From positions 1,550,001 to 1,614,000 of the forward strand of contig NZ_JAPFQM010000001.1 in assembly GCF_026241205.1 (NCBI RefSeq): a DNA stretch of 64,000 bases, read 5' to 3'. The position numbers and the translations under genes were made by a program. Origin of the DNA: Thermomicrobium sp. 4228-Ro (GTDB lineage Bacteria > Chloroflexota > Chloroflexia > Thermomicrobiales > Thermomicrobiaceae). Below are positions 22,087-31,793 of this stretch, piece by piece (position 1 is the stretch's first letter; each line of letters begins with the position of its first letter). Below the pieces are notes generated by a model. The model saw only the letters and a list, made by a program, of their open reading frames with translations. It was not told the origin of the DNA and searched no databases.

Positions 22087-24327
22087 ATGGCGCGAGGGCG
22101 GTCGCAAGGGCGAAAGCGGGGCGAGGCGCGCGAGGTGCGATCGGAGAGAGGCGGGAGTCAGCTGCTCCCATGGTTACTCGGGCGCGTGGCGCGTGGACTC
22201 GCTCACGTGCCGCGCCGGCTGCCCCGCGACCTCGCTGGCCTCTTCCTCGCGACGCTCGGTGTTCTGCTGGCGCTCGCCTTGTTCGGTGCCGAGCAGCGAA
22301 CGGGGCTGATCGGTCTGGTTGCGGAAGCCTGCCGCTGGCTGTTCGGGCGTGGCGCGATCGTAGTGCCGCTGGTTTTCTTCTGGGGAGCCCTGGAACTCCT
22401 GGCAGCGCAGAGCCGGCAGGCGACGCTGCGGCGGGCGTTGGGGATATTCCTATACATCGCCGGTGCCGTTGCGTTGCTCGATGCACGAGCCGTGGATCGG
22501 GTCGAGGAGGCGGGTGGGTACCTCGGTGCCGGGGTCGCAGCCGTGTTGCGGCTGATCGGTGGGGAGATCGGTTTCGGAGTGCTGGCTCTGGTGCTCGGGG
22601 TAGCCGGGGTGACTCTCTTCGCTGGAGTGGACCTCCGCACGCTCGGTCAGGGAACGGCTCGTGTCGCGAGACTGCTCGGAGCAGTGCGGTCGTGGCGGCC
22701 TCCGGTTCAGGAAGGAGAGCAGCAGTCGCCTTCCCGAGGATCGGAACGAGAGGGGGCGGTCGACACGACGGAGTTCGCGATGACGCGCCCGGTGATCGCG
22801 GCGACTCGCCACACCGGATCAGCGCGGGCGCGGAATCGGCGCGGGGGTGGCGGAAGGAGCGGGCGAGGCGAGTCTGTGGTGGCCACCGGGGCTGAGGACA
22901 CCGCGCCGGAAGCCGCGGGTAATCCGATCGGCGGTGATGACGTGCTACCCGATATCAGCCGCCTGCAGCAATACGCGACGAGTCTGCCGGATGCGGAGGA
23001 ACTGGAGCGGAAAGCGGCGATCATCCAGGAAACGCTGGCGAATTTCCGAGTGGATGCCCGGGTGCGGGAAATCTATCCTGGCCCAGCGGTGACGTTGTTC
23101 ACGCTCGAGCCTGGGCCGGGCGTCAAGGTGCGGCGTATCACCGAACTCCAGAACGATCTCGCACTCGCGCTCGCGGCACCAGCGATCCGGATCGAAGCAC
23201 CGGTTCCGGGCATGGCGCGTGTCGGCATCGAGGTGCCGAATGCGGCGATTTCGACCGTCGGCTTGCGCGAGGTGCTGGAGTCCCCGGCGTTCCAGCGCTC
23301 GCGGGCGCGCCTCCCGCTCGCACTCGGCCGCGACGTGCACGGGGAGTATGTGGTTGCCGATCTCACGCGCATGCCGCATCTCTTGATCGCTGGTGCGACC
23401 GGATCAGGAAAGTCGGTCTGCATCAATGGCATCATCGCGACGTTTCTCCTCACCCGGCGGCCGGACGAGCTGCAAATGCTCCTGATCGATCCGAAGAAGG
23501 TGGAACTGGCTGGCTACGATGGAGTGCCGCATCTGAAACGGCCGGTCGTCACCGACATGGGGCTGGTGGTCGGAGCGCTGCGGCGGGTGCTCCAGGAGAT
23601 GGAGCGCCGTTATGAACGCTTCGCCCAGCTGGGGGTACGGAATCTGGAGGGGTACCGGCTGCGACGCGAGGAGGATCCCTCGCTCGAGCCGCTTCCGTAC
23701 CTCGTGGTGATCATCGACGAGCTGGCTGACCTCATGCTGACGACGCCCGATGAAGTGGAGACGCTCCTCGTCCGGTTGGCCCAGATGGCGCGCGCGACCG
23801 GTATCCACCTCCTCATCGCGACGCAGCGGCCATCCGTGGACGTTCTGACCGGTCTCATCAAAGCCAATGTGCCGGCCCGGATCGCGTTCGCGGTGACGTC
23901 GCAGACCGATAGCCGCGTCATCCTCGACATGCCCGGGGCCGAACGCCTGCTCGGGCGCGGCGACATGCTCTATCTGCCACCGGACGCTCCCCGGCCGCTC
24001 CGGATTCAAGGCTCGTTCATCGATGACCGCGATCTGGAATACGTCGTCGATCACTGGCGCCGGCTGTACCCCGTGCCCCAGTACGACCCGACCTGGCTCG
24101 ACCTCGAAGAGGCCACTACGGAGCCGACGCACGCCGAGGATCCGCTCCTCGAGCAGGCTCGGCAACTGGTTCGCCAACTCGGGGCAGCCTCGACGTCATT
24201 GCTCCAGCGTCGCCTTCGGATCGGGTACAACCGGGCAGCGCGCATCATGGAGCAACTGGAGGCCGAAGGGATCGTCGGCCCGGCCGATGGCGCGCGTGGG
24301 CGCATGGTGTACCTCGGGGAGGACTGA
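22087..24327 (+). CDS. ftsK: DNA translocase FtsK/SpoIIIE
   Basis: A 746-residue septal DNA pump. A basic N-terminus is followed by about four membrane segments (about 45-200), an Arg/Gly/Ser-rich linker (about 215-290), the alpha domain, and the motor with Walker A GATGSGKS (HLLIAGATGSGKSVCINGI) and Walker B VVIIDELADLM. It ends in a winged-helix gamma domain (LLQRRLRIGYNRAARIMEQLEAEGI), which usually reads KOPS/SRS polarity sequences. ATG 22087 has a GGGAGGAAG RBS. It acts in chromosome segregation at division. Confidence 0.96.
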   Translation: MARGRSQGRKRGEAREVRSERGGSQLLPWLLGRVARGLAHVPRRLPRDLAGLFLATLGVLLALALFGAEQRTGLIGLVAEACRWLFGRGAIVVPLVFFWGALELLAAQSRQATLRRALGIFLYIAGAVALLDARAVDRVEEAGGYLGAGVAAVLRLIGGEIGFGVLALVLGVAGVTLFAGVDLRTLGQGTARVARLLGAVRSWRPPVQEGEQQSPSRGSEREGAVDTTEFAMTRPVIAATRHTGSARARNRRGGGGRSGRGESVVATGAEDTAPEAAGNPIGGDDVLPDISRLQQYATSLPDAEELERKAAIIQETLANFRVDARVREIYPGPAVTLFTLEPGPGVKVRRITELQNDLALALAAPAIRIEAPVPGMARVGIEVPNAAISTVGLREVLESPAFQRSRARLPLALGRDVHGEYVVADLTRMPHLLIAGATGSGKSVCINGIIATFLLTRRPDELQMLLIDPKKVELAGYDGVPHLKRPVVTDMGLVVGALRRVLQEMERRYERFAQLGVRNLEGYRLRREEDPSLEPLPYLVVIIDELADLMLTTPDEVETLLVRLAQMARATGIHLLIATQRPSVDVLTGLIKANVPARIAFAVTSQTDSRVILDMPGAERLLGRGDMLYLPPDAPRPLRIQGSFIDDRDLEYVVDHWRRLYPVPQYDPTWLDLEEATTEPTHAEDPLLEQARQLVRQLGAASTSLLQRRLRIGYNRAARIMEQLEAEGIVGPADGARGRMVYLGED

Positions 24328-24352
24328 CCCGGAGGACAGGTGAGCAGTCTGG

Positions 24353-24358
24353 TATACT
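24353..24358 (+). promoter_or_regulatory. putative -10 element for recR
   Basis: TATACT in the extended context GGTATACTGG, 40 bases before the recR start, in the 70-base gap after ftsK. Confidence 0.4.
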
Positions 24359-24397
24359 GGTGAGTGTGAACGCACGTTTTGCCGGGCGGCGACCGAG

Positions 24398-25009
24398 GTG
24401 ATTGTGCGCACGAGAGGGCCGGCCGAGCCGATCGCTCGGCTCATCGACGAGTTCGCGAAGCTTCCCGGAATCGGTCCGAAGACGGCATCGCGCTTGGCCT
24501 ACCACCTGTTGCGGAGCCCACGCGAGGAGGCGTTGGCACTCGCGCAGGCGATCATCGAAGTCAAGGAGCGTGTCCAATTCTGCTCGCGATGCTTCAATCT
24601 GACCGACACCGATCCCTGTCCGATCTGCGTCGATCCGGCTCGCGATCAGCAGACGATCTGTGTCGTCGAAGATCCGTTGGACGTGCTCGCGCTCGAGCGA
24701 ACTGGCGCGTACCACGGCGTCTACCATGTGCTGCATGGTGTGATCTCGCCGGTTGACGGGATCGGTCCCGAGCGCCTGCGGATTCGGGAGCTTCTCGAGC
24801 GCGTGCAGCGAGAGCGTCCGAGCGAGGTGATCCTGGCACTGAATCCGAACATCGAAGGTGACGCGACAGCGATGTACCTGGCGCGGCAGCTCATCCCGCT
24901 CGGTGTGACCGTGACCCGGCCAGCGAGTGGTCTGCCCGTGGGGGGCGATCTGGAGTACGCCGATGAGGTAACGCTCGGACGAGCTCTGGCTGGGCGACGC
25001 GCGCTGTAA
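24398..25009 (+). CDS. recR: recombination mediator RecR
   Basis: A 203-residue protein of the RecFOR pathway that loads RecA at gaps. It has an N-terminal HhH ([17 protein letters not shown]), a four-Cys zinc finger ([17 protein letters not shown]) and a Toprim domain ([14 protein letters not shown], then [15 protein letters not shown]). Start is GTG 24398 or GTG 24404. The partner recO is at 30954. The stop codon TAA forms the loop of a seven-base-pair hairpin (25000-25016) without a T tract. Confidence 0.95.
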   Translation: MIVRTRGPAEPIARLIDEFAKLPGIGPKTASRLAYHLLRSPREEALALAQAIIEVKERVQFCSRCFNLTDTDPCPICVDPARDQQTICVVEDPLDVLALERTGAYHGVYHVLHGVISPVDGIGPERLRIRELLERVQRERPSEVILALNPNIEGDATAMYLARQLIPLGVTVTRPASGLPVGGDLEYADEVTLGRALAGRRAL

Positions 25010-25031
25010 CAGCGCGGGAGGGGGCCGCACC

Positions 25032-26015
25032 GTGTTCTGGCGACGGAACCTCACGACCACGATTTCGAATCCACCGGGCGGTTCTCGAGTGCTCAGCGGC
25101 GATCTCGTGGGGCTGCCAGCGGTGTTCCAGCCCCCGTTGATCCGCGGGCTCATCGGCGCAGCGCTCCGCTCGACGAGCGAGCGTCTGTTTCTCCTCCGGG
25201 GGCAGCCTGCGGTGTTCGCGCAGGTGGTCGCCGAGCCGAGTCATGACCACTGGTTCGTCGCGCGCCTGGTCGTGCCGCCGGAGAAACTGGAACGTGGAGT
25301 GGATCTGCTCGAGGCGATCGCTCACGAGGCCGGAGCGCACGGTGTGATCCGTCTCCATACGCTCGTGGCTGATCAGCCGGACGTCCTCGCCTGGTGGCAG
25401 GAAGCGGGCTTCACACCGTTCCGTCGTGTTGTCTTGCTGGCGGCGAGAGCACCCCTGGAAACGGGGGACCCTGAGTCATCGATCCGGGTGCAAGACACAA
25501 TCGATTCCTGGGAAGTGCAGCGTCTCTACGAGCGGTCGACGCCCCGGCCGGTTCAGTATGCGGAAGCGCGGAACCGCGCGACCTGGCAGATCGGTCGGCG
25601 GGCTGGTTGGCGGATCCGTGGATTTCTCTTCACTGGAGAGGCCGGCTTGTCAGCGTACTGCCGCGTGCGCTCGCGCCGGCACCGGCATGTGATCGAGTTC
25701 CTCGCTGACGACCAGGCAGTGGAGGATGCCGTCCGGCTGGTGCGCTATGCAGTCGCCCGCTGTGCTCGTCCACATGATGAGATCCTGATGATCCTTCCGG
25801 AGGACGAGTCCGCTGCGCGACCACTGCTCGAAGGGCTCGGCTTCGAACCGATCGAAGCACGAGTCTGGGTCGCGCGCTACACGGTCCGACGAGTGCGCGC
25901 TTGGAAGACAACGGAAGAAGCGGCTCGTCTGGCTGTGCTCGCCGATGCGCCACGTGTGTTGTATCGTCGTGACCGTCCGAAGGTCGCCATCATCGAACGG
26001 GTGCGACGAGACTGA
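25032..26015 (+). CDS. GNAT-like N-acetyltransferase family protein
   Basis: A 327-residue protein with GNAT-like character. A segment at about 85-135 ([22 protein letters not shown], then [16 protein letters not shown]) fits the second half of a GNAT fold. The C-terminal half repeats a similar pattern ([19 protein letters not shown]), so it may contain two degenerate GNAT domains. The acetyl-CoA loop is not the strict R/Q-x-x-G-x-G/A, so substrate and even activity are uncertain. GTG start at 25032 follows a GGGAGGGGG RBS. It lies between recR and the AAA-R3H gene. Confidence 0.6.
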   Translation: MFWRRNLTTTISNPPGGSRVLSGDLVGLPAVFQPPLIRGLIGAALRSTSERLFLLRGQPAVFAQVVAEPSHDHWFVARLVVPPEKLERGVDLLEAIAHEAGAHGVIRLHTLVADQPDVLAWWQEAGFTPFRRVVLLAARAPLETGDPESSIRVQDTIDSWEVQRLYERSTPRPVQYAEARNRATWQIGRRAGWRIRGFLFTGEAGLSAYCRVRSRRHRHVIEFLADDQAVEDAVRLVRYAVARCARPHDEILMILPEDESAARPLLEGLGFEPIEARVWVARYTVRRVRAWKTTEEAARLAVLADAPRVLYRRDRPKVAIIERVRRD

Positions 26016-26047
26016 ACGACTCGAAGAGGAGGTCAAGTACGCGAACC

Positions 26048-27754
26048 GTGACGAAGGCAATGACGACAGTTCCCGCAGTGCCGGAACAGACGATCACTGA
26101 CAATCTGGAGGACTTGCTGGCAGTCCTGCCGCCGGATATCGTCGAAGCGCTCCAGCAATACAACAATCCTGAGGACCGTGCGAAGTTGCTCGAGATCGTG
26201 CTCGATCTCGGTCGGCGTCCCGAAGCGCGGTTCGAGGATCGCGAGGTTTATCTCGCTGACCGCGAGATAACGCGCGAAGATATCGCGTACGTTGCCTCGC
26301 GGATCGGCCGCTTTGGGGATGACAATCGGGCTGGTATCGAACGGACACTGCACCGGATTTCGGCCATCCGGTCGCGTTCGGGCGAGATCGTCGGGTTGAC
26401 CTGCCGGATCGGACGCGCGGTCTACGGTACGGTCGCGATCATCCGGGATCTGATCGAGTCCGGCGAGAGCATCTTGCTCCTGGGCCGACCGGGTGTTGGT
26501 AAGACGACGATGCTCCGCGAGACAGCACGAGTCCTCGCGGATGATCTCCGCAAGCGCGTCATCGTCGTGGATACGAGCAACGAGATCGCTGGCGACGGCG
26601 ATATCCCGCACCCGGCGATCGGTCGTGCGCGCCGCATGCAGGTGCCCACACCGAGTCTCCAGCATGCGGTCATGATCGAGGCTGTCGAGAACCATATGCC
26701 CGAGGTGATCGTCATCGACGAGATCGGGACGGAACTCGAGGCTGCGGCAGCGCGGACGATCGCTGAACGGGGTGTGCAGCTGATCGGGACAGCGCACGGG
26801 AATACGCTCGAGAACATCATGATGAATCCGACTCTTTCCGACCTGATCGGCGGCATCCAGTCGGTCACGTTGAGCGACGAGGAGGCACGTCGGCGCGGCA
26901 CGCAGAAGTCGATCCTCGAACGCAAGGCGCCGCCGACCTTCAGTGTCCTGGTCGAGATTCAATCCCGGAACCGGGTGGCGGTGCACCGTGACGTCGCGGC
27001 GGCGGTCGATGCGATCCTGCGCGGACAGCCGTTGCGTGTCGAGATTCGCGAGCGCAACCCGGATGGCACCGTCTCGATCTGGTACGAGGAGCTGCACGGG
27101 CAAGAGCGTCGGGCCGAGCGCTCGATGTTGCCAGCAGGACCGCGCCGAACCTACCAGCGCATACCCGGTACACCCGCGCCGTCTCGTGCCGTGACGGTCG
27201 CGGCGGAAAGCGAACCGACTCCCGCGGAGCCGGTCCGCCGGACGCTGCGACTCTTCCCGTTCGGTGTCAGCCGGAATCGGTTGGAGCAGGTGATCCGGCA
27301 GTTGATGCTCCCAGTGGAGATCGTGCGCACGCCGCGGGAAGCGGATGCGGTCGTAACGCTCAAGAACTATTTCCGGAAGCGCCCGCAGGTGTTGCGCGAA
27401 GCGGAGCAGCGCGGCGTCCCGGTCTACGTTTTACGCAGTAATACGACGCAGCAAATGGCCAATCTCTTCCGCTCGCTCTTCCCGGAACGTTTCGTCGACG
27501 AGCAGAACTGGAACTCCGACGACGGGAGCGACGATTCGCCGGACGATCGGATCGCTGCAGCGATGGAGGAAGCGGAGGCTGCCGCCTACCAGGTACTGCA
27601 GGGAACACGCGAGCGTGTCGAACTCCAGCCACAGGAAGCATGGATCCGGCGCCTCCAGCATCAGCTTGCCGAACGGTATAACCTCGCATCGCGGAGCCGG
27701 GGGCGTGAGCCCTTCCGACGTGTCGAGATCTACCGCGAGGACGAACGCTGGTGA
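26048..27754 (+). CDS. SpoIIIAA-like AAA ATPase with R3H domain
   Basis: A 568-residue protein. The ATPase core contains Walker [16 protein letters not shown] (about 144-158), Walker [14 protein letters not shown] and the sensor region [14 protein letters not shown]. It belongs to the SpoIIIAA/Ycf45 group of AAA proteins. After a variable linker, a C-terminal segment (about 470-560) has [26 protein letters not shown], which fits an R3H single-stranded nucleic acid binding domain. Such proteins are found in cyanobacteria, plastids and Chloroflexota, but their role is poorly known. GTG 26048 and ATG 26060 are both possible starts. It overlaps tmk by four bases (GTGA). Confidence 0.85.
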   Translation: MTKAMTTVPAVPEQTITDNLEDLLAVLPPDIVEALQQYNNPEDRAKLLEIVLDLGRRPEARFEDREVYLADREITREDIAYVASRIGRFGDDNRAGIERTLHRISAIRSRSGEIVGLTCRIGRAVYGTVAIIRDLIESGESILLLGRPGVGKTTMLRETARVLADDLRKRVIVVDTSNEIAGDGDIPHPAIGRARRMQVPTPSLQHAVMIEAVENHMPEVIVIDEIGTELEAAAARTIAERGVQLIGTAHGNTLENIMMNPTLSDLIGGIQSVTLSDEEARRRGTQKSILERKAPPTFSVLVEIQSRNRVAVHRDVAAAVDAILRGQPLRVEIRERNPDGTVSIWYEELHGQERRAERSMLPAGPRRTYQRIPGTPAPSRAVTVAAESEPTPAEPVRRTLRLFPFGVSRNRLEQVIRQLMLPVEIVRTPREADAVVTLKNYFRKRPQVLREAEQRGVPVYVLRSNTTQQMANLFRSLFPERFVDEQNWNSDDGSDDSPDDRIAAAMEEAEAAAYQVLQGTRERVELQPQEAWIRRLQHQLAERYNLASRSRGREPFRRVEIYREDERW

Positions 27755-28383
27755 GCTGGTTCGTCACGTTCGAGGGACCGGAAGGCGCGGGCAAGACGAC
27801 GCAATGCCAGTTGCTCGCTGCGCGTCTCGAGGAGCACGGTGTCCCTGTCCTCCTCACCCGAGAACCGGGCGGTACACCGGTCGGTGAGGCGGTCCGGGAA
27901 TGGTTGCTCGCCGGCGTTTCCATGCGCCCGGAGACCGAGGTTCTCCTCTTCACTGCAGCGCGCGCTGAGCACGTCTGGACGGTGATCCGTCCGGCACTAG
28001 CGAACGGGCGTTTCGTCGTGTGTGACCGATACGTCGACTCGACTCTCGCCTACCAGGGAGCCGGGCGGGGACTGGACGAGAAGTGGTTACGCGCGTTGCA
28101 CCAGTTCGCGACAGGTGATCTCTGGCCCGATCTCACGATCCTGCTCGATGTGCCGATCGAGATCGGGTTGGGCCGACGACGGGCCGCTGATGCCCCGCTG
28201 ACACGTTTGGATCAGGAAGTCGCGAGTTTTCACGAGCGTGTTCGTGCCTGGTACCATGCTGCCGCACAGCGAGAGCCGGCACGCTGGCTGGTCGTCGACG
28301 CCACGATGCCGGTGGAGGCAGTTGCGGACGTCGTCTGGCAGGCCGTCGAGAGGCTGCTCGCACGCGGGAGACGAGGAAAATGA
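27751..28383 (+). CDS. tmk: thymidylate kinase
   Basis: A 210-residue kinase that converts dTMP to dTDP. P-loop [11 protein letters not shown] (about 8-18), DR(Y/W) motif [14 protein letters not shown] (about 90-103) and LID region [16 protein letters not shown] are all standard. GTG start at 27751 overlaps the upstream stop, and its stop overlaps darA (ATGA), so three genes are translationally coupled. Confidence 0.96.
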   Translation: MSWFVTFEGPEGAGKTTQCQLLAARLEEHGVPVLLTREPGGTPVGEAVREWLLAGVSMRPETEVLLFTAARAEHVWTVIRPALANGRFVVCDRYVDSTLAYQGAGRGLDEKWLRALHQFATGDLWPDLTILLDVPIEIGLGRRRAADAPLTRLDQEVASFHERVRAWYHAAAQREPARWLVVDATMPVEAVADVVWQAVERLLARGRRGK

Positions 28384-28724
28384 CGACCTCGATGAAATTG
28401 GTCATCGCTGTCGTGCAGGCCAGGGATGCCGACAAGCTGCTCGAGGCGCTTCAGGCCGAGGGGTTCCGGGCGACACGGATCAGCAGCACTGGTGGCTTCT
28501 TGCGTGAGCAGAACGTCACCGTCTTGATCGGTGTCGAGGCTGCTCGCTTGCACGATGTGCTGCGAGTGATCAAGGCCAACTGCTACACGCGGACGCAATA
28601 CGTCAACCCGTTGCTCCCGATCGTCGAGTCGGGAGAGTTTTTCGTACCCCAGCCGATCGAGGTAGAAGTCGGCGGCGCCAACGTCTTCGTCGTGCCGGTT
28701 GAGCGCTTCGAGCGAGTACCGTGA
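28380..28724 (+). CDS. darA: cyclic-di-AMP receptor DarA (PstA family)
   Basis: A 114-residue PII-like signalling protein. It starts [20 protein letters not shown] and contains FRATRISSTGGFLREQNVTVLIG and the C-terminal GGANVFVVPVERF, all typical of the family that binds c-di-AMP in Firmicutes. As in Bacillus, where tmk is followed by yaaQ/darA, it sits directly after tmk, here with an ATGA overlap. A c-di-AMP synthase gene is not in the window, so signalling in this organism is inferred from the family alone. Confidence 0.9.
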   Translation: MTTSMKLVIAVVQARDADKLLEALQAEGFRATRISSTGGFLREQNVTVLIGVEAARLHDVLRVIKANCYTRTQYVNPLLPIVESGEFFVPQPIEVEVGGANVFVVPVERFERVP

Positions 28725-28746
28725 GGCAGGAAGGCGGGGGAATGCG

Positions 28747-29373
28747 ATGGAACAGGTGATCGCGCAAGCAGCGCACCTCCTCCTCGCGCTCGCCGGCGCC
28801 TACTACCTCGCACTCTGGTTCGCGCTCGTCGTGTGGACATTCCAGGATATCCAGACGCGTACCCGGAGCGTAATCGCGCAGATCTTCGCGACGCTCCTCG
28901 TCGTGCTCTTTTCGGTACCTGGTGCACTGCTCTACCTTCTGATGCGCCCCCGGGAAACACTCGATGAGCAATTCGAGCGTGCGCTGGAGGAGGAATACCT
29001 CGCTCAAGACCTCGAGACGGTTGACCGCTGTCCTGCCTGCCGCCGTCCAGTACAGGATGATTTCCAGTTCTGCCCATTCTGCCGGACGCCGCTCAAGCAG
29101 CTGTGTATCTCGTGCGGGAGGTTGTTGCGACTCGACTGGCCGAGTTGTCCCTATTGTGGCGCCGTCCAGCCGGCCGAAGAGCCGGACGTCACGGTTCGCG
29201 AGCGGCGCACACCGCTCGAAGCGGTCCAGCGCGTGCTGGAGCGGACGGTGTCGCTACGTGAGCGTCGGTCTGAGTCCTCCTTTCCGGAAGGACCGCAGTC
29301 GACTCTGCCGCCGGGCTGGTCGCGTCGCGAGGAAACGGCAGAGCCGGATACGAGCGAGCTACCGCGCGCTTGA
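28747..29373 (+). CDS. membrane-anchored double zinc-ribbon protein
   Basis: A 208-residue protein with two hydrophobic segments (about 5-32 and 42-66) followed by a cytoplasmic-looking part. Four CxxC pairs (CPAC, CPFC, CISC, CPYC, about 97-145) would form two zinc ribbons of the DZR type. The tail is Arg/Glu/Pro-rich. ATG 28747 has a GCGGGGG RBS. It follows darA by 22 bases and overlaps the end of nadK by 15 bases. It occupies the place where holB is found in Firmicutes. The function is unknown. Confidence 0.7.
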   Translation: MEQVIAQAAHLLLALAGAYYLALWFALVVWTFQDIQTRTRSVIAQIFATLLVVLFSVPGALLYLLMRPRETLDEQFERALEEEYLAQDLETVDRCPACRRPVQDDFQFCPFCRTPLKQLCISCGRLLRLDWPSCPYCGAVQPAEEPDVTVRERRTPLEAVQRVLERTVSLRERRSESSFPEGPQSTLPPGWSRREETAEPDTSELPRA

Positions 29374-30219
29374 CGGAGTAGCTCGATCGTTTCCCCGGCT
29401 CGGCTGCGCTTCCGGCCGGATCTGAAAGTTGAACTTGCTCCGGAATGCCTCGTAGAAATTCGTCCCCGGCAGTACGACGAGCCGGAATGTCTGCACACCT
29501 CGGGTGATACGGACGAGGTCGCCTCGCTCGAGTGCAGACACAGCTTCTCCGTCGATGATCAAGCGCGCCTCGCGATCGCTGAGGTAGACCTGCTCGATCG
29601 TCGCGTGCTCCGGTACGACGAGCGCGATACGGATCGGGGAATGGGGGCAGATAGGCGTCACAGCGAAGCCGCGAACTCCAGCGGTCAAGACCGGACCACC
29701 GGCGGCCATGCAGTAGGCGGTACTTCCCTGTGGTGTCGCGACGATCATGCCATCCCCAGGGTAGGTATTGACGAACTGGCCATCGACGTACAGTTCGACT
29801 TCGATCAGCTGGTAGCCGGCGCGGACGACGACGTCATTGATCGCCCAGGAATCGACGAGCGTCTGACCGTGTCGTTCGAGCTGGACGGCGAGTGTCGGCC
29901 CTTCCTGAACGGTGTACCGGCCTTCGACCAGGTCCTGGAGTGCACGCTGCCAGTTCTCCCGCTCAGCCAGGGCCAGGAAGCCGACGCGCCCCACGTTGAT
30001 ACCGAGAATCGGGATGCCGGGGTACGAATGCGCGACACGCATGATCAGCCCGTCGCCGCCGATCGCGATGATGACGTCACGCCCCATCCACGTCTCAGCG
30101 AGCTCGCTTTCACCGACAACGTCGCACGCGTGGGCCGCGAGCCACTGCTCGATTTCCTCGGCGAGCTCCTGCGCTTCGGGCTTGCCGTGGGCTGCGACCA
30201 AGCCGAACCGTTGTGCCAT
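29359..30219 (-). CDS. nadK: NAD kinase
   Basis: A 286-residue ATP-NAD kinase that makes NADP. The signature GGDG is present in IIAIGGDGLIMRVAHSY (about 51-67), but the usual following Thr is Leu. The second motif is VATPQGSTAYCMAAGGPVL, compared with the usual TPTGSTAYxxSAGG. The ATG at 30217-30219 (MAQRFGLVAAHGKP) fits the family N-terminus, and upstream open codons are rejected. It is divergent from eda (96-base gap). Confidence 0.92.
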   Translation of the reverse strand: MAQRFGLVAAHGKPEAQELAEEIEQWLAAHACDVVGESELAETWMGRDVIIAIGGDGLIMRVAHSYPGIPILGINVGRVGFLALAERENWQRALQDLVEGRYTVQEGPTLAVQLERHGQTLVDSWAINDVVVRAGYQLIEVELYVDGQFVNTYPGDGMIVATPQGSTAYCMAAGGPVLTAGVRGFAVTPICPHSPIRIALVVPEHATIEQVYLSDREARLIIDGEAVSALERGDLVRITRGVQTFRLVVLPGTNFYEAFRSKFNFQIRPEAQPSRGNDRATPSSAR

Positions 30220-30315
30220 CCCGTCCGCTCCTACTCCCGGCAGCCCCGGGCGGCTACACTGAGCACGGGGCGATCTTCGCGAGGAATGGTACCCGAGCAG
30301 GAGAGGGGGCGGCTC

Positions 30316-30957
30316 GTGACCTGGATCGAAACCTATCGGCTCATCGCCGTCATCCGTTTGGACGATCTCAGCTGCGCCGAACGACTGGCGGAGGCACTGT
30401 ACGACGGGGGCGTGCGGGTTCTCGAGTTTACCTACACGAATCGTGAGGCAGGCCGGGCGATCGAACAGGTGCGGAGGCGGTTCGACGGCCTCTGCCTGGT
30501 CGGTGCCGGAACGGTCCTCGATGCCGAGACCGCGCGCCAGGCCATGCTGAGTGGTGCCCAGTTCATCGTGACGCCCACGCTGCGTCGGGAGACGATCGAG
30601 ATCTGCCGCCGCTACGCGATCACGAGCGTGATCGGTGCTTTCACGCCGACCGAAATCCTCACGGCGTGGGAATGGGGCGCGGACTACATCAAGGTCAACC
30701 CGGCGAGCCTGGCGGGACCGAGTTACTTCAAGGACGTGCTCGCGCCGTTGCCCCAAGTGAAGCTCATCCCGTCCGGCGGTGTGACGCTCGAGACTGCGCC
30801 AGCGTTTCTGGCTGCCGGAGCAGTCGCCGTCGCAGTGGGTAGTCATCTCGTCGATCGCCAATTGGTGGCGCAGCAGGATTGGGCAGCGTTGCGTGAGCGT
30901 GCCCGGCGCTGGGCCGAACTCGTCGCTCGGCCGGAGCGTGGAGTCCCGGTGTCGTGA
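30316..30957 (+). CDS. eda: 2-dehydro-3-deoxy-phosphogluconate (KDPG/KHG-type) aldolase
   Basis: A 213-residue class I aldolase. It has the catalytic Glu in VLEFTYTN, GAGTVLDAETARQAMLSGAQFIVTP, the Schiff-base Lys in WGADYIKVNPASLAGPSYFK, and phosphate-binding LIPSGGVTLE. The GTG at 30316 has a good RBS (AGGAGAGGGGG); an in-frame ATG at 30286 would add ten residues. It would cleave KDPG or a related 2-keto-3-deoxy acid phosphate. No other Entner-Doudoroff genes are visible here. It overlaps recO (GTGA). Confidence 0.9.
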   Translation: MTWIETYRLIAVIRLDDLSCAERLAEALYDGGVRVLEFTYTNREAGRAIEQVRRRFDGLCLVGAGTVLDAETARQAMLSGAQFIVTPTLRRETIEICRRYAITSVIGAFTPTEILTAWEWGADYIKVNPASLAGPSYFKDVLAPLPQVKLIPSGGVTLETAPAFLAAGAVAVAVGSHLVDRQLVAQQDWAALRERARRWAELVARPERGVPVS

Positions 30958-31793
30958 GCGAGAGCCGTCGTTCACGCGAGAGCGAGCGCATCCGGCTCTT
31001 CCGGGTGGAAGCACTGGTGCTCCGCCGGCGAGACCTGGGCGAAGCCGATCGGATCCTGACGCTCTTCACGCGAGAGGTGGGGAAGATCAGAGCAGTCGCC
31101 AAGGGAGTGCGCCGGCCGCAGAGTCGATTGGCTGGCCACCTCGATCTCTTCGCCCGGACCAACGTGCTGCTCGCCCGGGGTCGCGAGCTGGACATCGTCA
31201 CCCAGGCACAGCTGGTCGAGTCGTATGCCGGTCTCCGGCAGGATCCCTGGCGGGTCGGTTGGGCAGGCTATCTCGCTGACCTCACCGATCGTGCGACGGC
31301 GGAAGGCGATCCGCAGCCGTCGTTGTATGACCTACTGGCCGAGAGTTTCCGTCTGCTCACGAGCCGGCGCGATCCGTTTCCGATCGTTCGCCGCTTCGAG
31401 ATGCGGTTACTCGTCTTGCTCGGCTACCAGCCAGAACTCTTCGTCTGCCCGCGCTGCGGAAAGCGCCTCGTTCCGGGACGGCTGGCGTATGTGCCGGACC
31501 TCGGGGGTGTCGTCTGTGGCGCATGCGTGACTGAGGCGTCGTCGGAAATCCCGCTGAGTGTCGGCGCAGTGAAAGCCTTGCGTCTCCTTCTGGCTGATCG
31601 GTGGGAAGCGCTGGAGCAGCGGGCATTGAGCCAGCAACTCCGGAGCCAGATCGAAACCACGATCCAGGCTGCCCTCCGTGCGCACGTGCCGGGCCCGTTG
31701 CCGTCAGCCGAGGTAGCTGCCGTGCTCGACCGTCGTGAGGGAAGCGAGCGCGATGAGGATTCCGCTCCATCCCTGGCAGGAACGAGCAGCTGA
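30954..31793 (+). CDS. recO: DNA repair protein RecO
   Basis: A 279-residue protein that works with RecR and RecF in RecA loading. The N-terminal OB fold has VEALVLRRRDLGEADRILTLFT. A zinc-binding CxxC pair is in FVCPRCGKRLVPG with a second in VVCGACVTE (about 163-190). The start GTG 30954 overlaps the eda stop. Its 3' end overlaps punA by 41 bases. Confidence 0.93.
   Translation: MSESRRSRESERIRLFRVEALVLRRRDLGEADRILTLFTREVGKIRAVAKGVRRPQSRLAGHLDLFARTNVLLARGRELDIVTQAQLVESYAGLRQDPWRVGWAGYLADLTDRATAEGDPQPSLYDLLAESFRLLTSRRDPFPIVRRFEMRLLVLLGYQPELFVCPRCGKRLVPGRLAYVPDLGGVVCGACVTEASSEIPLSVGAVKALRLLLADRWEALEQRALSQQLRSQIETTIQAALRAHVPGPLPSAEVAAVLDRREGSERDEDSAPSLAGTSS

Noticed and set aside
25000-25016. 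Seven-base-pair hairpin around the recR stop codon
   Set aside because: No T tract follows and the arms are simple CG repeats; it is probably coincidental.
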